Shown: positions 1-8,724 of the stretch, piece by piece
Position numbering within the stretch: position 1 is the first letter of the stretch
Layout of the letters: every line of letters starts with the position of its first letter
Assembly (NCBI RefSeq): GCF_000425265.1
Contig: NZ_AUDC01000010.1
Span: 248,001-312,000 of the forward strand
From: Maridesulfovibrio zosterae DSM 11974
GTDB taxonomy: Bacteria; Desulfobacterota; Desulfovibrionia; Desulfovibrionales; Desulfovibrionaceae
DNA length: 64,000 nt
Reading direction: 5' to 3'
The notes under the pieces: generated by a model
Database searches by the model: none
Told to the model about the DNA's origin: nothing
Seen by the model: the letters and a program-made list of their open reading frames with translations, nothing else
Position numbers and translations under genes: made by a program

Positions 1-30
1 GGAAATTCCGTTGACGACCGCTCTGGCCAC
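1..30 (-). CDS. ptsI: PTS enzyme I (PEP-protein phosphotransferase), first ten codons only
   Basis: Partial gene running off the left edge. On the minus strand a GTG at 30-28 follows the HPr stop (33-31) with no gap, and a GAGG ribosome binding site lies inside the HPr 3' end. The ten visible codons read (V/M)ARAVVNGIS, like the usual start of enzyme I (a short leader, then GI and a Ser/Gly-rich turn). Enzyme I transfers phosphate from PEP to HPr, and HPr-EI adjacency is the common arrangement. The assignment rests on ten residues plus context, so it is an inference. Confidence 0.65.
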   Translation of the reverse strand, partial: MARAVVNGIS

Positions 31-348
31 TTATTTTTCCTCGCCGAATCTTGTTTTAAAAAGTTCTTCCAGACAATCAAGAGCCGCAACAGCATCTGAA
101 CCGTCAGCACGGAGTTCAAGGGTGCTTCCCTGTGCTGCTGCAAGAGTCAGAATATCGAGGATGCTTTTAGCATCCACTTCCTGCTCATCACAAACAACGG
201 TAATTTCGGCCTCAAAACTCTGGGCTTCCTGTGCCAGACGAGCCGCCGGACGTGCATGAAGACCAAGCTGATTGGCTACAACTACTATCCGGGCCGCAAT
301 ATCTCCAGATTCAGGAGAACCTTTACGCAGCGCACTATTTTCAATCAT
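31..348 (-). CDS. HPr family phosphocarrier protein
   Basis: Cytoplasmic PTS phosphocarrier, 105 residues, passing phosphate from enzyme I to the EII components. The active-site motif GLHARPAARL places the phospho-accepting His at residue 31. The regulatory Ser of HPr proteins is in the KSILDIL motif (Ser62), so phosphorylation by an HPr kinase is possible. It carries about 16 extra N-terminal residues compared with the ~88-residue classic HPr. AAGGA stands 10 nt before the ATG. It lies between EIID (44 bp upstream) and enzyme I (abutting), so the three genes are probably one transcript. This may be a sugar carrier or mainly a regulatory PTS. Confidence 0.93.
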   Translation of the reverse strand: MIENSALRKGSPESGDIAARIVVVANQLGLHARPAARLAQEAQSFEAEITVVCDEQEVDAKSILDILTLAAAQGSTLELRADGSDAVAALDCLEELFKTRFGEEK

Positions 349-391
349 TTGTCCATAATCCTTTATATCTTAAATTCTTCAAAAGAGAAAC

Positions 392-1171
392 TTATACAAA
401 TTTAATCAGCAGCAGCCCCAACACCACAACAGTTACTGCTACAATTTCCCTAGCAATTTTTCCGGTAGTGATAACCCATCCGAAAACACCCAAAATTGCA
501 GCACCGCCATACCATTCGAAAGCATTCAGCGGTCTGGGCCAAAGCTGAAACCAGATCAGCAGTACTAAGAGACTATTGGCAAATTTAAGTCGCTCACCCC
601 AGTTAATGAGATTCCAGCGCTTAAGTTCATCAAGAAATCCCAACCCTTTATGTAAACCTGACCAGAAAGTAAAAACTTTAAAAAGCTGCAAAAGCATAAA
701 GGTACTTAAACCGAGTAGCATAGCCTGCGTATGAAGACCAGCCAGCAACAAGTTCACCGTTGCCAGTGCCCAAAAAATAAGTCCGCTACCGGCAAAAACT
801 GAATCGCCAATGGCAGAAAGAGTATAACTTGTTGTATTCTTAAGCTTATCCAGCAATTGAACAGGAAACCGACCATCCCGGATCTGCACTTCTACAGAAA
901 GAAAAATCGCCACCAGAAGCGGAGCCCAGAATGGATGGGAATTGTAATGCTTCACATATCTCTTTCGTGCAACAGCCAGCATAGCTGGGTCAGTATAAAT
1001 GGCCTCAAGGCCCGGCTGCATGGCATAAGAAAAACCAATATTCTGCAATCCGCGAGTATTGAACCCCGCACCTACAAAATAAGTACGCAGGAAGCACCTG
1101 ACAAAGGCCAGACCTAAAGACTTCTTCTCTGCTGTTGTTTTTTCCACGCTTTCCTGATCCTGCACGATCAT
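392..1171 (-). CDS. PTS mannose/fructose/sorbose-family IID membrane component
   Basis: Integral membrane subunit (259 residues) of a mannose-type PTS permease, which works with an EIIC partner. The family features are the N-terminal FLRTYFVGAGFNTRGLQNIG region (about residues 27-46), typical of EIID, a central stretch with AIGDSVFAGSGL, and hydrophobic segments near the C-terminus (about 190-259). The matching EIIA, EIIB and EIIC genes are not in the window; the gene upstream is rsmI. It is followed by HPr and enzyme I on the same strand. Start at ATG 1171; the substrate cannot be told from sequence. Confidence 0.9.
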   Translation of the reverse strand: MIVQDQESVEKTTAEKKSLGLAFVRCFLRTYFVGAGFNTRGLQNIGFSYAMQPGLEAIYTDPAMLAVARKRYVKHYNSHPFWAPLLVAIFLSVEVQIRDGRFPVQLLDKLKNTTSYTLSAIGDSVFAGSGLIFWALATVNLLLAGLHTQAMLLGLSTFMLLQLFKVFTFWSGLHKGLGFLDELKRWNLINWGERLKFANSLLVLLIWFQLWPRPLNAFEWYGGAAILGVFGWVITTGKIAREIVAVTVVVLGLLLIKFV

Positions 1172-1278
1172 TTAAGTCTTTCGGATACTATAATCTTCCC
1201 GAAAGCGTAAATGGACATAATGACCTTTACATTCCCTGATCGGAGCAATTTTAGTAAAATTAATATCAAATAGAAACT

Positions 1279-2130
1279 CTAACTTTCGCTAAGTCCCTTT
1301 TTTCTTTCGCTCACCTTTTCATAGACCGCTTTTGCTGTCCAGCCTTCTACCTTTTCAGCAATTCTTCTTGCGATGACTTTAGTTTTTTCACCTGACATCA
1401 TTTCTGTATCAATCATTCGCAAAATACATTCTTCAGTTGCAGGTCCATTATTTACAGGGGGGCCCACAACCACTGTTATTTCACCCCGCAACTCTTCAGA
1501 TATATCTTCCCACTCAGCAAGGTTACCGTAAATGAACTCTTCATAATCCTTTGTAAGTTCCCGGCAAATAGCAAATTCTCTATTCCCAAGAACTTCATAG
1601 GCCTGATGCATTGTTTCTCTTAGGCGTGATTTGCGCTCGAAAAAAACAATTGTTGCTCCAGTTTGGCCATAAACATCAAAAAGTTTACGCATCTGCCCTT
1701 CTTTTCTCGGCAGAAAGCCCAGAAAAGAGAACGGATAAGGAGGCAATCCACATCCGGACAGCGCTGTTACGGGAGCACTTGGACCGGGAACAGGCACAAC
1801 CAGCACTCCATGTTCACGACATGCACGCACGACTCTGTAACCCGGATCACTCATAAGAGGAGTTCCAGCATCAGAGACCATTGCTGCATCTTTGCCTTCA
1901 TCAAAATGGGCCAGCACCAGATCAAGACGTTTTTCTTCGTTATGCTCATGCAGACTGACAAATCTTTTCCCGCTAATACCAAGAGACTGAAAAAGTTTTC
2001 CGGTTCTGCGAGTATCTTCTGCAAAAATCAGGTCTGCGGAGGCTAAAACATCTTTGGCTCGCTGACTTATATCACCAAGGTTGCCAAGAGGAGTTGCCAC
2101 CACCCATAAGGTCGGTGAGGTCGAATGCAT
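1279..2130 (-). CDS. rsmI: 16S rRNA (cytidine1402-2'-O)-methyltransferase
   Basis: RsmI methylates the 2'-O of C1402 in the 16S rRNA decoding centre using SAM. The 283-residue protein has the family length and order: [11 protein letters not shown] near residues 10-20, AEDTRRTGKL near 38-47, SDAGTPLMSDPG near 86-97 and PVPGPSAPVTAL near 113-124, all of the tetrapyrrole-methylase fold. Its start overlaps the end of yraN by 59 bp. A later GTG at about 2103 is possible but would remove the residues normally before VVATP, so the ATG at 2130 is preferred. It forms a tight minus-strand group with yraN and rnhB. Confidence 0.96.
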   Translation of the reverse strand: MHSTSPTLWVVATPLGNLGDISQRAKDVLASADLIFAEDTRRTGKLFQSLGISGKRFVSLHEHNEEKRLDLVLAHFDEGKDAAMVSDAGTPLMSDPGYRVVRACREHGVLVVPVPGPSAPVTALSGCGLPPYPFSFLGFLPRKEGQMRKLFDVYGQTGATIVFFERKSRLRETMHQAYEVLGNREFAICRELTKDYEEFIYGNLAEWEDISEELRGEITVVVGPPVNNGPATEECILRMIDTEMMSGEKTKVIARRIAEKVEGWTAKAVYEKVSERKKGLSES

Positions 2131-2476
2131 TTTCTATATGTTCCGCTCTAAAGCCGTTTCCATCATCATTCACAATTACCAGATCAAACCTGCATGGTCT
2201 GTCCCATAAATCCATTGCCGAAAGATAGCGGGTCGCTGCCTTCACAAGTTTTTTCTGTTTAGCAACAGTCACCGCCTGAACCCCGGATTGAACATCGCTC
2301 CCAGCCCGGGTCTTCACTTCAACGAAAATTAATTCATCTGCATTTTCGCAGATTATATCCAGCTCCCACTGTTTCCAGCGCCAGTTACGCTGCCGGAGAG
2401 AATATCCCCTATTCTTTAGATAGCTGGCGGCGTAGTCTTCACCAGCATTGCCAAAATCTATATGCCTGGGAGACAC
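2072..2476 (-). CDS. YraN/UPF0102 family nuclease-fold protein
   Basis: A 134-residue protein of the UPF0102 (YraN) family, which has a restriction-endonuclease-like PD-(D/E)XK fold; its cellular role is not settled. Visible signatures are the N-terminal [11 protein letters not shown], the ELDII acidic pair and the FVEVKTR motif (about residues 39-59) that would form the metal site, followed by CRFDLVIV. It overlaps rnhB upstream by 19 bp and rsmI downstream by 59 bp. The rsmI-yraN-rnhB grouping fits a housekeeping operon; coupled translation is inferred from the overlaps. Confidence 0.93.
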   Translation of the reverse strand: MSPRHIDFGNAGEDYAASYLKNRGYSLRQRNWRWKQWELDIICENADELIFVEVKTRAGSDVQSGVQAVTVAKQKKLVKAATRYLSAMDLWDRPCRFDLVIVNDDGNGFRAEHIENAFDLTDLMGGGNSSWQPW

Positions 2477-3114
2477 ATGCTTTCCTGTTTTTTTACTTTT
2501 TTATCAGGAAGAACGCCTTTGAACGTCACTCTGTGAATCAGACAAGGACCAAGTTCCCTGATAGCACCCAGATGAACCTTTGTCCCGTAACCTTTATGAA
2601 CAGCGAAGCCATAGCCCGGATATCTTTTATCAAGTTGCACCATCAAGGAATCGCGAAAAGTTTTGGCTAAAATAGATGCTGCCGAGATTGCCGGAACCTT
2701 TAAATCACCTTTCACAACTGCTTCCTGCCTATAACCACTTTCTCTATTTAAATACTGGCTAGGAATAGTCTTATTTCCGTCTATCATCAACATCTGAGGC
2801 TTAGTCTTCAAATGCAAAACAGATCTGCCCATAGCCCTGAAAGTGGCCTGTAGGATATTTATTCTGTCCACTAACTGAGCACGGCTAACTCCTAAAGCCC
2901 AGCAGACAGCCTGCTCTTTGATAGCATCTGCCAACCGATCACGGGTCGCTTCATCTATTTTCTTTGAATCTGTCAGCCCCGGCAAATCATAATCCGCAGG
3001 TAAAATAACAGCACCAGCAACCACAGGCCCGGCCAGACATCCACGCCCCGCTTCATCGATGCCTGCCATGACTAAATCATCACAGGTCATTCCGGGCAGC
3101 ATATTTCCATCCAA
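2458..3114 (-). CDS. rnhB: Ribonuclease HII
   Basis: RNase HII cuts RNA in RNA/DNA hybrids and excises single ribonucleotides from DNA. The 218-residue protein has [20 protein letters not shown] (about residues 17-36) with the first two catalytic acids, [10 protein letters not shown], and the MIDGNKTIP segment with a further Asp. A GGAGG lies 10 nt before the ATG at 3114. It is first in the rnhB-yraN-rsmI group, separated from rplS upstream by a terminator. The stop region overlaps the yraN start. Confidence 0.96.
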   Translation of the reverse strand: MDGNMLPGMTCDDLVMAGIDEAGRGCLAGPVVAGAVILPADYDLPGLTDSKKIDEATRDRLADAIKEQAVCWALGVSRAQLVDRINILQATFRAMGRSVLHLKTKPQMLMIDGNKTIPSQYLNRESGYRQEAVVKGDLKVPAISAASILAKTFRDSLMVQLDKRYPGYGFAVHKGYGTKVHLGAIRELGPCLIHRVTFKGVLPDKKVKKQESMCLPGI

Positions 3115-3244
3115 TTTGGACCTCCGGCATTATGAATTGCTTAAAATTAAATATGTTAATTGTGAAGAGTATGATATCTTCACTTCCCGCAACTTATGTA
3201 CTGTGATCAGCCACTTTCAAAAACTTCCCACCTAAAAAAAGTAA

Positions 3245-3291
3245 AAAAACCGTCTGACCCGAGCTATGTAAGTCCGGGAGAGACGGTTTTT
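3245..3291 (-). terminator. Rho-independent terminator after rplS
   Basis: Inverted repeat AAAAACCGTCT (3245-3255) / AGACGGTTTTT (3281-3291), with an inner CCCG/CGGG pair. It has a T run on either strand. It lies 74 bp after the rplS stop in the minus direction and so closes the ffh-rplS operon before rnhB. Confidence 0.85.
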
Positions 3292-3364
3292 AATACTATA
3301 TTTGCGAACCATTGCCGGACATTTTGTCCAGCAGGGCGCAGCGCGAAGCTCAACGCTTCGGGGG

Positions 3365-3712
3365 CTACCAAGCCTGTTTGGACTTGATGCGTGCTGCTTT
3401 ACCTTTAAGGCCACGCAGGTAGTAAATACGGCTACGACGTACTTTACCTTCAGAGACAACCTCTACACGTTCAATGTAGGGTGAATGTACGGAAAAAATA
3501 CGTTCTACACCGATACCGTCAGACATCTTACGGACGGTGAAAGTGGAATCAGTGGTACCTTTACGGACACGCAGAACAGCACCCTGGAAAACCTGAATAC
3601 GTTCTTTTTCACCTTCGATAATACGCAGGTGTACCTTTACAGTGTCACCTGCTTTGAAAGCAGGCATATCAAGACGCATGTGTTCGCGTTCGATCTTTGA
3701 AATTACGTTCAT
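3365..3712 (-). CDS. rplS: 50S ribosomal protein L19
   Basis: Large-subunit protein at the 30S/50S interface, 115 residues, full length. Recognised by the N-terminal [13 protein letters not shown], the [23 protein letters not shown] core, [18 protein letters not shown], and the basic end [19 protein letters not shown]. It is the last gene of ffh-rpsP-khpA-rimM-trmD-rplS, 48 bp after trmD and before the terminator at 3245-3291. Confidence 0.98.
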   Translation of the reverse strand: MNVISKIEREHMRLDMPAFKAGDTVKVHLRIIEGEKERIQVFQGAVLRVRKGTTDSTFTVRKMSDGIGVERIFSVHSPYIERVEVVSEGKVRRSRIYYLRGLKGKAARIKSKQAW

Positions 3713-3760
3713 ATCGCTACTCCTTATATAAATTCAATTTGCGGCATCCGAAGGCGGACT

Positions 3761-5071
3761 CTACCAGGCGTCTCCCAATAGCCTGTCAACCGTGATCGCC
3801 ACCGCACTTCTTACTGATAAATGGTTGTATCCATCCATGAAGCGGATAGGTCTAATACTTCCCGCTGCCATTTCAAGAATTTCGGGAGCCAACCCGTGAC
3901 CGGTACCAAAAACCAGCAACACCGGGTTATCGTTAAGTAACTCGCGGACTTTACCAATAGTAGTATCGCCTGCACCCCGTGCACTGGTTGTAACCAGTAT
4001 CGGTTTTTTACCCGTTCCCGTCTCAATATGCTCCACCGCATCGAGCAGGGAATCTTTCACACTGGCCTTGGATAGAGCGGCGGCTCTGTCCGGGTTGAAC
4101 TTGCTACCCGGTCCCGAGGTCCAGTGGGAAATAATTCTTTCAGCCAGTTTCTTCTGGTCCTCGATGGGAGTCACCGCGTAAAATCCACCGATTGAGTAAG
4201 AGCGGGAAACGCGGGACATATCGTGAATATCGAGGTTTGTCAAAGAAACAGCGGCTTTTTCGCCAAATTTATTTAGCACCGGATAATGCACTAAAGCCAT
4301 ATAAAGATTTTTTCCCAAACGTTTTCGGGGTATTGTGCGCAAATAATGCACATCATCTTTTTTTAGGCCATCAGCTTCCGCTAAAATTTCAGGACGCGAT
4401 TCCAAGGTCGCATCCAAAGACTCTTTGCGTCGCCATTCTTCAATCCGAGCATGATTTCCAGATGAGAGAACTTCCGGCACATCCCGGCCTCCGTATTGCA
4501 CAGGACGAGTGTAATGCGGATACTCAAGAAGACCGGCTGAAAAACTTTCCTCTGTACCTGATTCGGCATGCCCCATAAAGCCGGGCAGAAGACGAGCTAC
4601 AGCTTCAACAAGACACATAGCCCCGGCTTCTCCACCGTTAAGCACAAAATCTCCTACAGAGACGAGCTCAACGGGAAAAATATCTTCAAAGCGTGCATCG
4701 ATCCCTTCATACCTTCCGCAGACGAGGGTCAATTCCTCTTCTCTGGAAAGCTCCACTGCCATTTTCTGATTCAAAGGTCTACCCTTGGGAGAAAGCATTA
4801 TCAGCCTTTTACCCTTGGCACATCCACCTTCTTTTGCAGGTTTGATCCCCACAGAATCCAGAGCCCTGGCAATTGGATCAATAAACATGACCATTCCCGG
4901 GCCACCGCCGTAAGGCCGATCATCAACGCTTTTATGTTTGTCCGTGGCGAACTCACGTGGATCCACTTTTTCGAAAGAAACAATCTCTTTCTCAATAGCC
5001 TTACTCATAAGGCCGTGGGATAACGGAGAGTCAAAGAACTCAGGAAAAAGTGTAACCAGATTAAATTTCAC
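3761..5071 (-). CDS. trmD: tRNA (guanine37-N1)-methyltransferase TrmD fused to a second SPOUT methyltransferase domain
   Basis: Residues 1 to about 245 are TrmD, which makes m1G37 in tRNA and prevents frameshifting: MKFNLVTLFPEFF, RPYGGGPGMV near 52-61, VCGRYEGIDAR, SVGDFVLNGGE and the RPVQYGGRDVPEVLSSGNH segment. The protein is 436 residues, about 190 more than ordinary TrmD. The extra C-terminal part resembles the TM1570/Methyltrn_RNA_4 type SPOUT domain, with a knot-like VLLVFGTGHGLAPEIL and GYNHLSVRSAVAITVDRLLG. Such fusions are known in Desulfovibrio; the target of the second domain is not known to me. Position between rimM and rplS is the standard one. Confidence 0.96.
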   Translation of the reverse strand: MKFNLVTLFPEFFDSPLSHGLMSKAIEKEIVSFEKVDPREFATDKHKSVDDRPYGGGPGMVMFIDPIARALDSVGIKPAKEGGCAKGKRLIMLSPKGRPLNQKMAVELSREEELTLVCGRYEGIDARFEDIFPVELVSVGDFVLNGGEAGAMCLVEAVARLLPGFMGHAESGTEESFSAGLLEYPHYTRPVQYGGRDVPEVLSSGNHARIEEWRRKESLDATLESRPEILAEADGLKKDDVHYLRTIPRKRLGKNLYMALVHYPVLNKFGEKAAVSLTNLDIHDMSRVSRSYSIGGFYAVTPIEDQKKLAERIISHWTSGPGSKFNPDRAAALSKASVKDSLLDAVEHIETGTGKKPILVTTSARGAGDTTIGKVRELLNDNPVLLVFGTGHGLAPEILEMAAGSIRPIRFMDGYNHLSVRSAVAITVDRLLGDAW

Positions 5072-5107
5072 TAATGCACCGGATAGTTATAGAAATAGAA
5101 TTAAATC

Positions 5108-5641
5108 CTATTTCTTTTTTTCTTTAAGATAGAGGTCAAGCAAACCTTCCGGCGGATCAATCACAACCTTTTCCGCATCTAAGTCCACAGACAACACAAA
5201 TTCCTCAACAGCTGGAAAAAGGATTTCCTTTCCATCTGAAGCTGTAATCACCCAAGTCTCTTGACCGGGTGCGAGAATAAAGTTCGAAATGGTTCCAATC
5301 ACAGTGGAATCATCAAGCTCCACACTCATACCTTCAAGCTCGTGCATGTAAACTTCATCATCCTCAACCTGAGGAAGATCAGCTTCACGAACCATTACTT
5401 CCATGCCACGCAGTGCATCTGCCTGATCACGTCCATCAATACCCTTGAAGGTTACGAGTATGCGCCCCTTGTGCCTCCGAGAAGACTGCACAACAAAACG
5501 ACGGGGTTTCTGCCCTTTCTTAGCCAGATAAAGGCAGGGTACCTCGTCGAAAAGTAAAGGGGAGTCCGCATGGGAATCGATGCAAACTTCCCCCCTGAGA
5601 CCATGTGATTTGACCACCTCGGCAACTAAGAGCATATCCAC
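5108..5641 (-). CDS. rimM: Ribosome maturation factor RimM
   Basis: Assists 30S assembly around the 16S 3' head domain and binds S19. The 177-residue protein starts with LLVAEVVKSHGLRGEVCID (RimM N domain, about residues 4-22). It continues with a PRC-barrel-like C domain that includes DEVYMHELEGMSV and VITASDGKEILFPAV, and ends in the lysine-rich LKEKKK. It lies 36 bp before trmD and 36 bp after khpA in the conserved operon. Confidence 0.96.
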   Translation of the reverse strand: MDMLLVAEVVKSHGLRGEVCIDSHADSPLLFDEVPCLYLAKKGQKPRRFVVQSSRRHKGRILVTFKGIDGRDQADALRGMEVMVREADLPQVEDDEVYMHELEGMSVELDDSTVIGTISNFILAPGQETWVITASDGKEILFPAVEEFVLSVDLDAEKVVIDPPEGLLDLYLKEKKK

Positions 5642-5677
5642 AGCAGCCTACCGGTTTGGTCTGGTTCGTTTAAAAGC

Positions 5678-5911
5678 CTATTCCAGAATTTCCAGAACAG
5701 AGCGTTTTCTCACCTTGGTTGAGGCTGCACCAAGAAGGGTTCTCATCGCACGAGCTGTGCGTCCCTGCTTGCCGATAACCTTACCTAAGTCTTCTTTTGC
5801 GACTTTAAGCTCGATCACGGAAGTCTGCTCCCCTTCTATCTCGGTGACAACAACTTCATCCGGACTGTCAACAAGCGATTTCGCAATGTATTCTACTAAA
5901 TCCTTCAACAT
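5678..5911 (-). CDS. khpA: KH-domain RNA-binding protein KhpA
   Basis: Small (77-residue) single-KH RNA-binding protein of the KhpA/YlqC family. The signature is [20 protein letters not shown], the GxxGxxxxA loop that grips single-stranded RNA (about residues 42-61), preceded by the [12 protein letters not shown] strand. The site between rpsP and rimM is the classic place for this gene. In other bacteria KhpA pairs with KhpB and affects cell growth and small-RNA binding; no khpB is seen here. Confidence 0.95.
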   Translation of the reverse strand: MLKDLVEYIAKSLVDSPDEVVVTEIEGEQTSVIELKVAKEDLGKVIGKQGRTARAMRTLLGAASTKVRKRSVLEILE

Positions 5912-5989
5912 GCCAACAACCTCCGCTTCTGATTTCGTGTGTGTACCGTGAGTAGTGAAGAAGAATTCGAACCGTAGTGAGAACGAACC

Positions 5990-6226
5990 CTAAGAATTTG
6001 CTTTAAGAAGAGATTTCACAGTATTACTAGGTTCTGCGCCTCTCTCAAGCCACTTCTCTACTTTTTCCTTGTCAATGTTAAGCTCAATAGGCTCAACCAT
6101 CGGATTGTAATAACCGCAGAAATCCAAAGGACGACCGTCACGTCTGGTTTCGCTGTTAATTGCTACAATACGGTAAAAAGGGCGCTTCTTGGAGCCCATA
6201 CGGGTCAATCTGAGTTTAATAGCCAT
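5990..6226 (-). CDS. rpsP: 30S ribosomal protein S16
   Basis: Small-subunit assembly protein, 78 residues, normal length. It has the S16 start [20 protein letters not shown], then [20 protein letters not shown] and the [19 protein letters not shown] segment. Second gene of the operon, 72 bp downstream of ffh and 78 bp upstream of khpA. Confidence 0.98.
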   Translation of the reverse strand: MAIKLRLTRMGSKKRPFYRIVAINSETRRDGRPLDFCGYYNPMVEPIELNIDKEKVEKWLERGAEPSNTVKSLLKANS

Positions 6227-6298
6227 TGTCTAATTTCCCCCATATAATCTTAAATTAAGTGGTTCGTTAATAAATTGCAAGCACATGCTCACGAAAAG

Positions 6299-7825
6299 TT
6301 ACTTCTTCTTCTTTTTGCGAGCCTGCTTTTTGAGCTTATTCTTCTTGCGGGCCTGAAGGGTTTTCTTGCTTTTAGCCTTAGCGGGCTGAGCCATTGCGCC
6401 CATTCCGTCAAGACCTTCCATGCCTTCCATCCCTGGTATACCGGGCATTCCCGGCATTCCAGCACCGCCACCTAGTCCGGGCATTCCGGGCATATTCGGC
6501 ATCTGAGGCATTTTGCCTTTTCCGCCTTTTCCGCCCATCATTTTTTTCATCATCTTGCTCATCTGATCAAAATTTTTGAGCATCTGATTGACTTCCTGAA
6601 TATCTACACCAGACCCCTTTGCAACCCTTTGCCTGCGGCTGGGATTGATTATCTTGGGATTCTTGCGTTCTTCCATAGTCATGGACGAGATGATGGCTTC
6701 TATCCTGTTCAGTTCCTTGTCCGGGATCTCCATATCGCCAAGCTGCTTGGTCAACTTGCCGAGTCCGGGAATCATTTTCATGATTGATCCCATGGAACCT
6801 ATCTTCTTCATTCTGCGCATCTGGGTGCGAAAGTCCTCAAGGTCAAATTGAGCCTTGCGAAACTTCTCAGTCAGCTTTTCAGCTTCTCCCTCTTCCATCA
6901 CAGACTGGGCTTTCTCAATCAGGGACAGTACATCCCCCATACCGAGAATTCTTGATGCTGCCCGATCCGGATAAAAGAGTTCCAATTCGGAGAGTTTTTC
7001 ACCCATACCGACGAATTTAACTGATTTACCGGTAACTGACTTAATGGAGAGAGCCGCACCGCCTCGGGCATCACCATCCATTTTTGTAAGAACTACACCG
7101 GTTACACCAAGTTTATCGTCGAAGGTGGAAGCAACATTGACAGCGTCCTGACCTGTCATTGCGTCAGCCACAAAAAGTATTTCATCGGGAGTGCATTCGC
7201 TTTTGATAGATGCAAGTTCATCCATCAAAAGTTCATCAATATGCAGCCGCCCGGCAGTATCGAAAAGCAGAACATCACATCCTGCGTCTTCCGCTTTGCT
7301 TATTGCATCACGACAGATATCCACTGGATTCATTCCGGTAGTGGATGGATAAACTGGCATATCCAGCTGTTTTCCCAGCACATTCAGCTGTTCAATAGCA
7401 GCAGGACGATAAACGTCAGCAGGAACAAGGTAAGGCTTGAACTTTTTACGGCGCAGATACAAGGCAATCTTCGCAGAAGAAGTTGTTTTACCAGCCCCCT
7501 GAAGGCCGACCATCATAATTTTGGAAATCTTACCTTTGGTAAGGTTAAGACCTTCCTGCTCGCCACCGAGCAGTTCCGTAAGCTCGTCATTAACAATTTT
7601 AATGACCTGCTGTCCCGGAGAAAGGCTTTTCTGGACCTCCTGACCGAGAGCACGCTCCTTTACCGTCTCTACAAAATCTTTGACGACTTTATAGTTTACG
7701 TCTGCTTCGAGAAGAGCAAGGCGCACTTCACGCATGCCGGCCTGAATGTTTTTCTCATCCAGTCGGCCCTGCCCCTTGAAATTCTTAAAGGCTTCGGAAA
7801 GTCTATCTGATAGGCTGTCGAACAA
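6299..7825 (-). CDS. ffh: Signal recognition particle protein Ffh
   Basis: GTPase subunit of the SRP, which targets membrane proteins co-translationally to FtsY and SecYEG. I start it at TTG 7825 because GGAG stands 8 nt before it and the resulting LFDSLSDRLSEAF matches the normal Ffh N-terminus; an in-frame ATG at 7894 would add 23 atypical residues. In the 508-residue form, the N domain is followed by P-loop GLQGAGKTTSSAK near 107-119, DTAGR, and TKMDGDARGG. The M domain ends in an unusually long Met/Gly/Pro-rich tract (MPNMPGMPG type) and a lysine-rich tail. It heads the ffh-rplS operon. Confidence 0.96.
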   Translation of the reverse strand: MFDSLSDRLSEAFKNFKGQGRLDEKNIQAGMREVRLALLEADVNYKVVKDFVETVKERALGQEVQKSLSPGQQVIKIVNDELTELLGGEQEGLNLTKGKISKIMMVGLQGAGKTTSSAKIALYLRRKKFKPYLVPADVYRPAAIEQLNVLGKQLDMPVYPSTTGMNPVDICRDAISKAEDAGCDVLLFDTAGRLHIDELLMDELASIKSECTPDEILFVADAMTGQDAVNVASTFDDKLGVTGVVLTKMDGDARGGAALSIKSVTGKSVKFVGMGEKLSELELFYPDRAASRILGMGDVLSLIEKAQSVMEEGEAEKLTEKFRKAQFDLEDFRTQMRRMKKIGSMGSIMKMIPGLGKLTKQLGDMEIPDKELNRIEAIISSMTMEERKNPKIINPSRRQRVAKGSGVDIQEVNQMLKNFDQMSKMMKKMMGGKGGKGKMPQMPNMPGMPGLGGGAGMPGMPGIPGMEGMEGLDGMGAMAQPAKAKSKKTLQARKKNKLKKQARKKKKK

Positions 7826-8100
7826 TTGTCTTACTCCGCCGGTTCTACATTTCAAAGCAAAATGATCTTGAAAACTCCACCCTTTCTCGATCAATAGTAA
7901 TTGCGTAAAGAAAGGGGTTGTCTGTTAAGGCTTTTAACACTTCAAGTCAAGTGAAGACTAATATCAACTTTTCAGAAAATGACAAACATTTATCTTGCAG
8001 CACAAAAAATTATCACCTTATTTCTTGCCTTTCATTGCAATAAACCTCTAGAGTTCAATAATATAAAACACTGTCAGCACGGCCTTTAAGGAGGAATGAA
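7826..8100. other. Divergent intergenic region between ffh and the OB-fold gene
   Basis: About 275 bp, AT-rich, holding the unsolved promoters of the minus-strand ffh operon and the plus-strand gene at 8101. AAGGAGGA stands just before ATG 8101. No RNA gene or terminator is visible. Confidence 0.5.
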
Positions 8101-8670
8101 ATGCCAAATATAGTAAAAGCTGAAGAATTTCACCTGGTAGACCCTATGGGCAGGGTCAGATCTAAGATATATATTTCCAATGAAGGAAAAGTAGTTGCTG
8201 ATATATTCGATTCATCAGGACAACTGTCTAACCGTGTGGATTTGCAAAAAACTCAAATTTCAGGTCCTACACATCAGCAAAGTATAAAATCAGATCAAAA
8301 AGAAACATTATCGGAATGGCACTCCAGAGTTGCGAACGAAGTGCAACTTTCTCAATCCAAACTTCATGTAGGCTCATACAAAATTTATATTGATTTTGTT
8401 GAAAACAATACCAATGCAAACGCCAAGTACCTTAATGAGGTTATTGAAATTTCCGGTGAAATAGTTGATGTTTCGACTAAAGACTATGGAAATCTGCGCA
8501 TCGGCCTTAAAGGCATTTCCAACTTCACAGCTGAAGTAATCTGTCACTTTACAGAACAACAGACAACGGTAGTGAGTAATCTGAAGCCAGGCTTAAAAGT
8601 CCGGGTCAAAGGTAAATGTACAGAATACGTTAATAAACGAGTCAAAATATGGGGCTGTCAGATAATCTAG
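8101..8670 (+). CDS. Hypothetical protein with a C-terminal OB-fold (tRNA_anti-like) domain
   Basis: 189 residues, no signal peptide or membrane segment. The N-terminal part has two short alike stretches, FHLVDPMGRVRSKI (about residues 11-24) and ADIFDSSGQLSNRV (about 36-49). They recall the D..G..R/V beta-hairpin repeats of some uncharacterised bacterial proteins. After a polar linker, residues about 105-189 look like an OB-fold of the tRNA_anti-like type, with EVIEISGEIVDVS, LKPGLKVRVKGKCTEY and VKIWGCQII. Such domains bind nucleic acid or small ligands; the function is unknown. Strong AAGGAGG ribosome binding site. The next gene starts 54 bp downstream. Confidence 0.75.
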   Translation: MPNIVKAEEFHLVDPMGRVRSKIYISNEGKVVADIFDSSGQLSNRVDLQKTQISGPTHQQSIKSDQKETLSEWHSRVANEVQLSQSKLHVGSYKIYIDFVENNTNANAKYLNEVIEISGEIVDVSTKDYGNLRIGLKGISNFTAEVICHFTEQQTTVVSNLKPGLKVRVKGKCTEYVNKRVKIWGCQII

Positions 8671-8724
8671 TGTCAGATTCTGTTCGCAAAAAAATTGTGC
8701 CCCGCAATTACTAAGGGAAACAAA

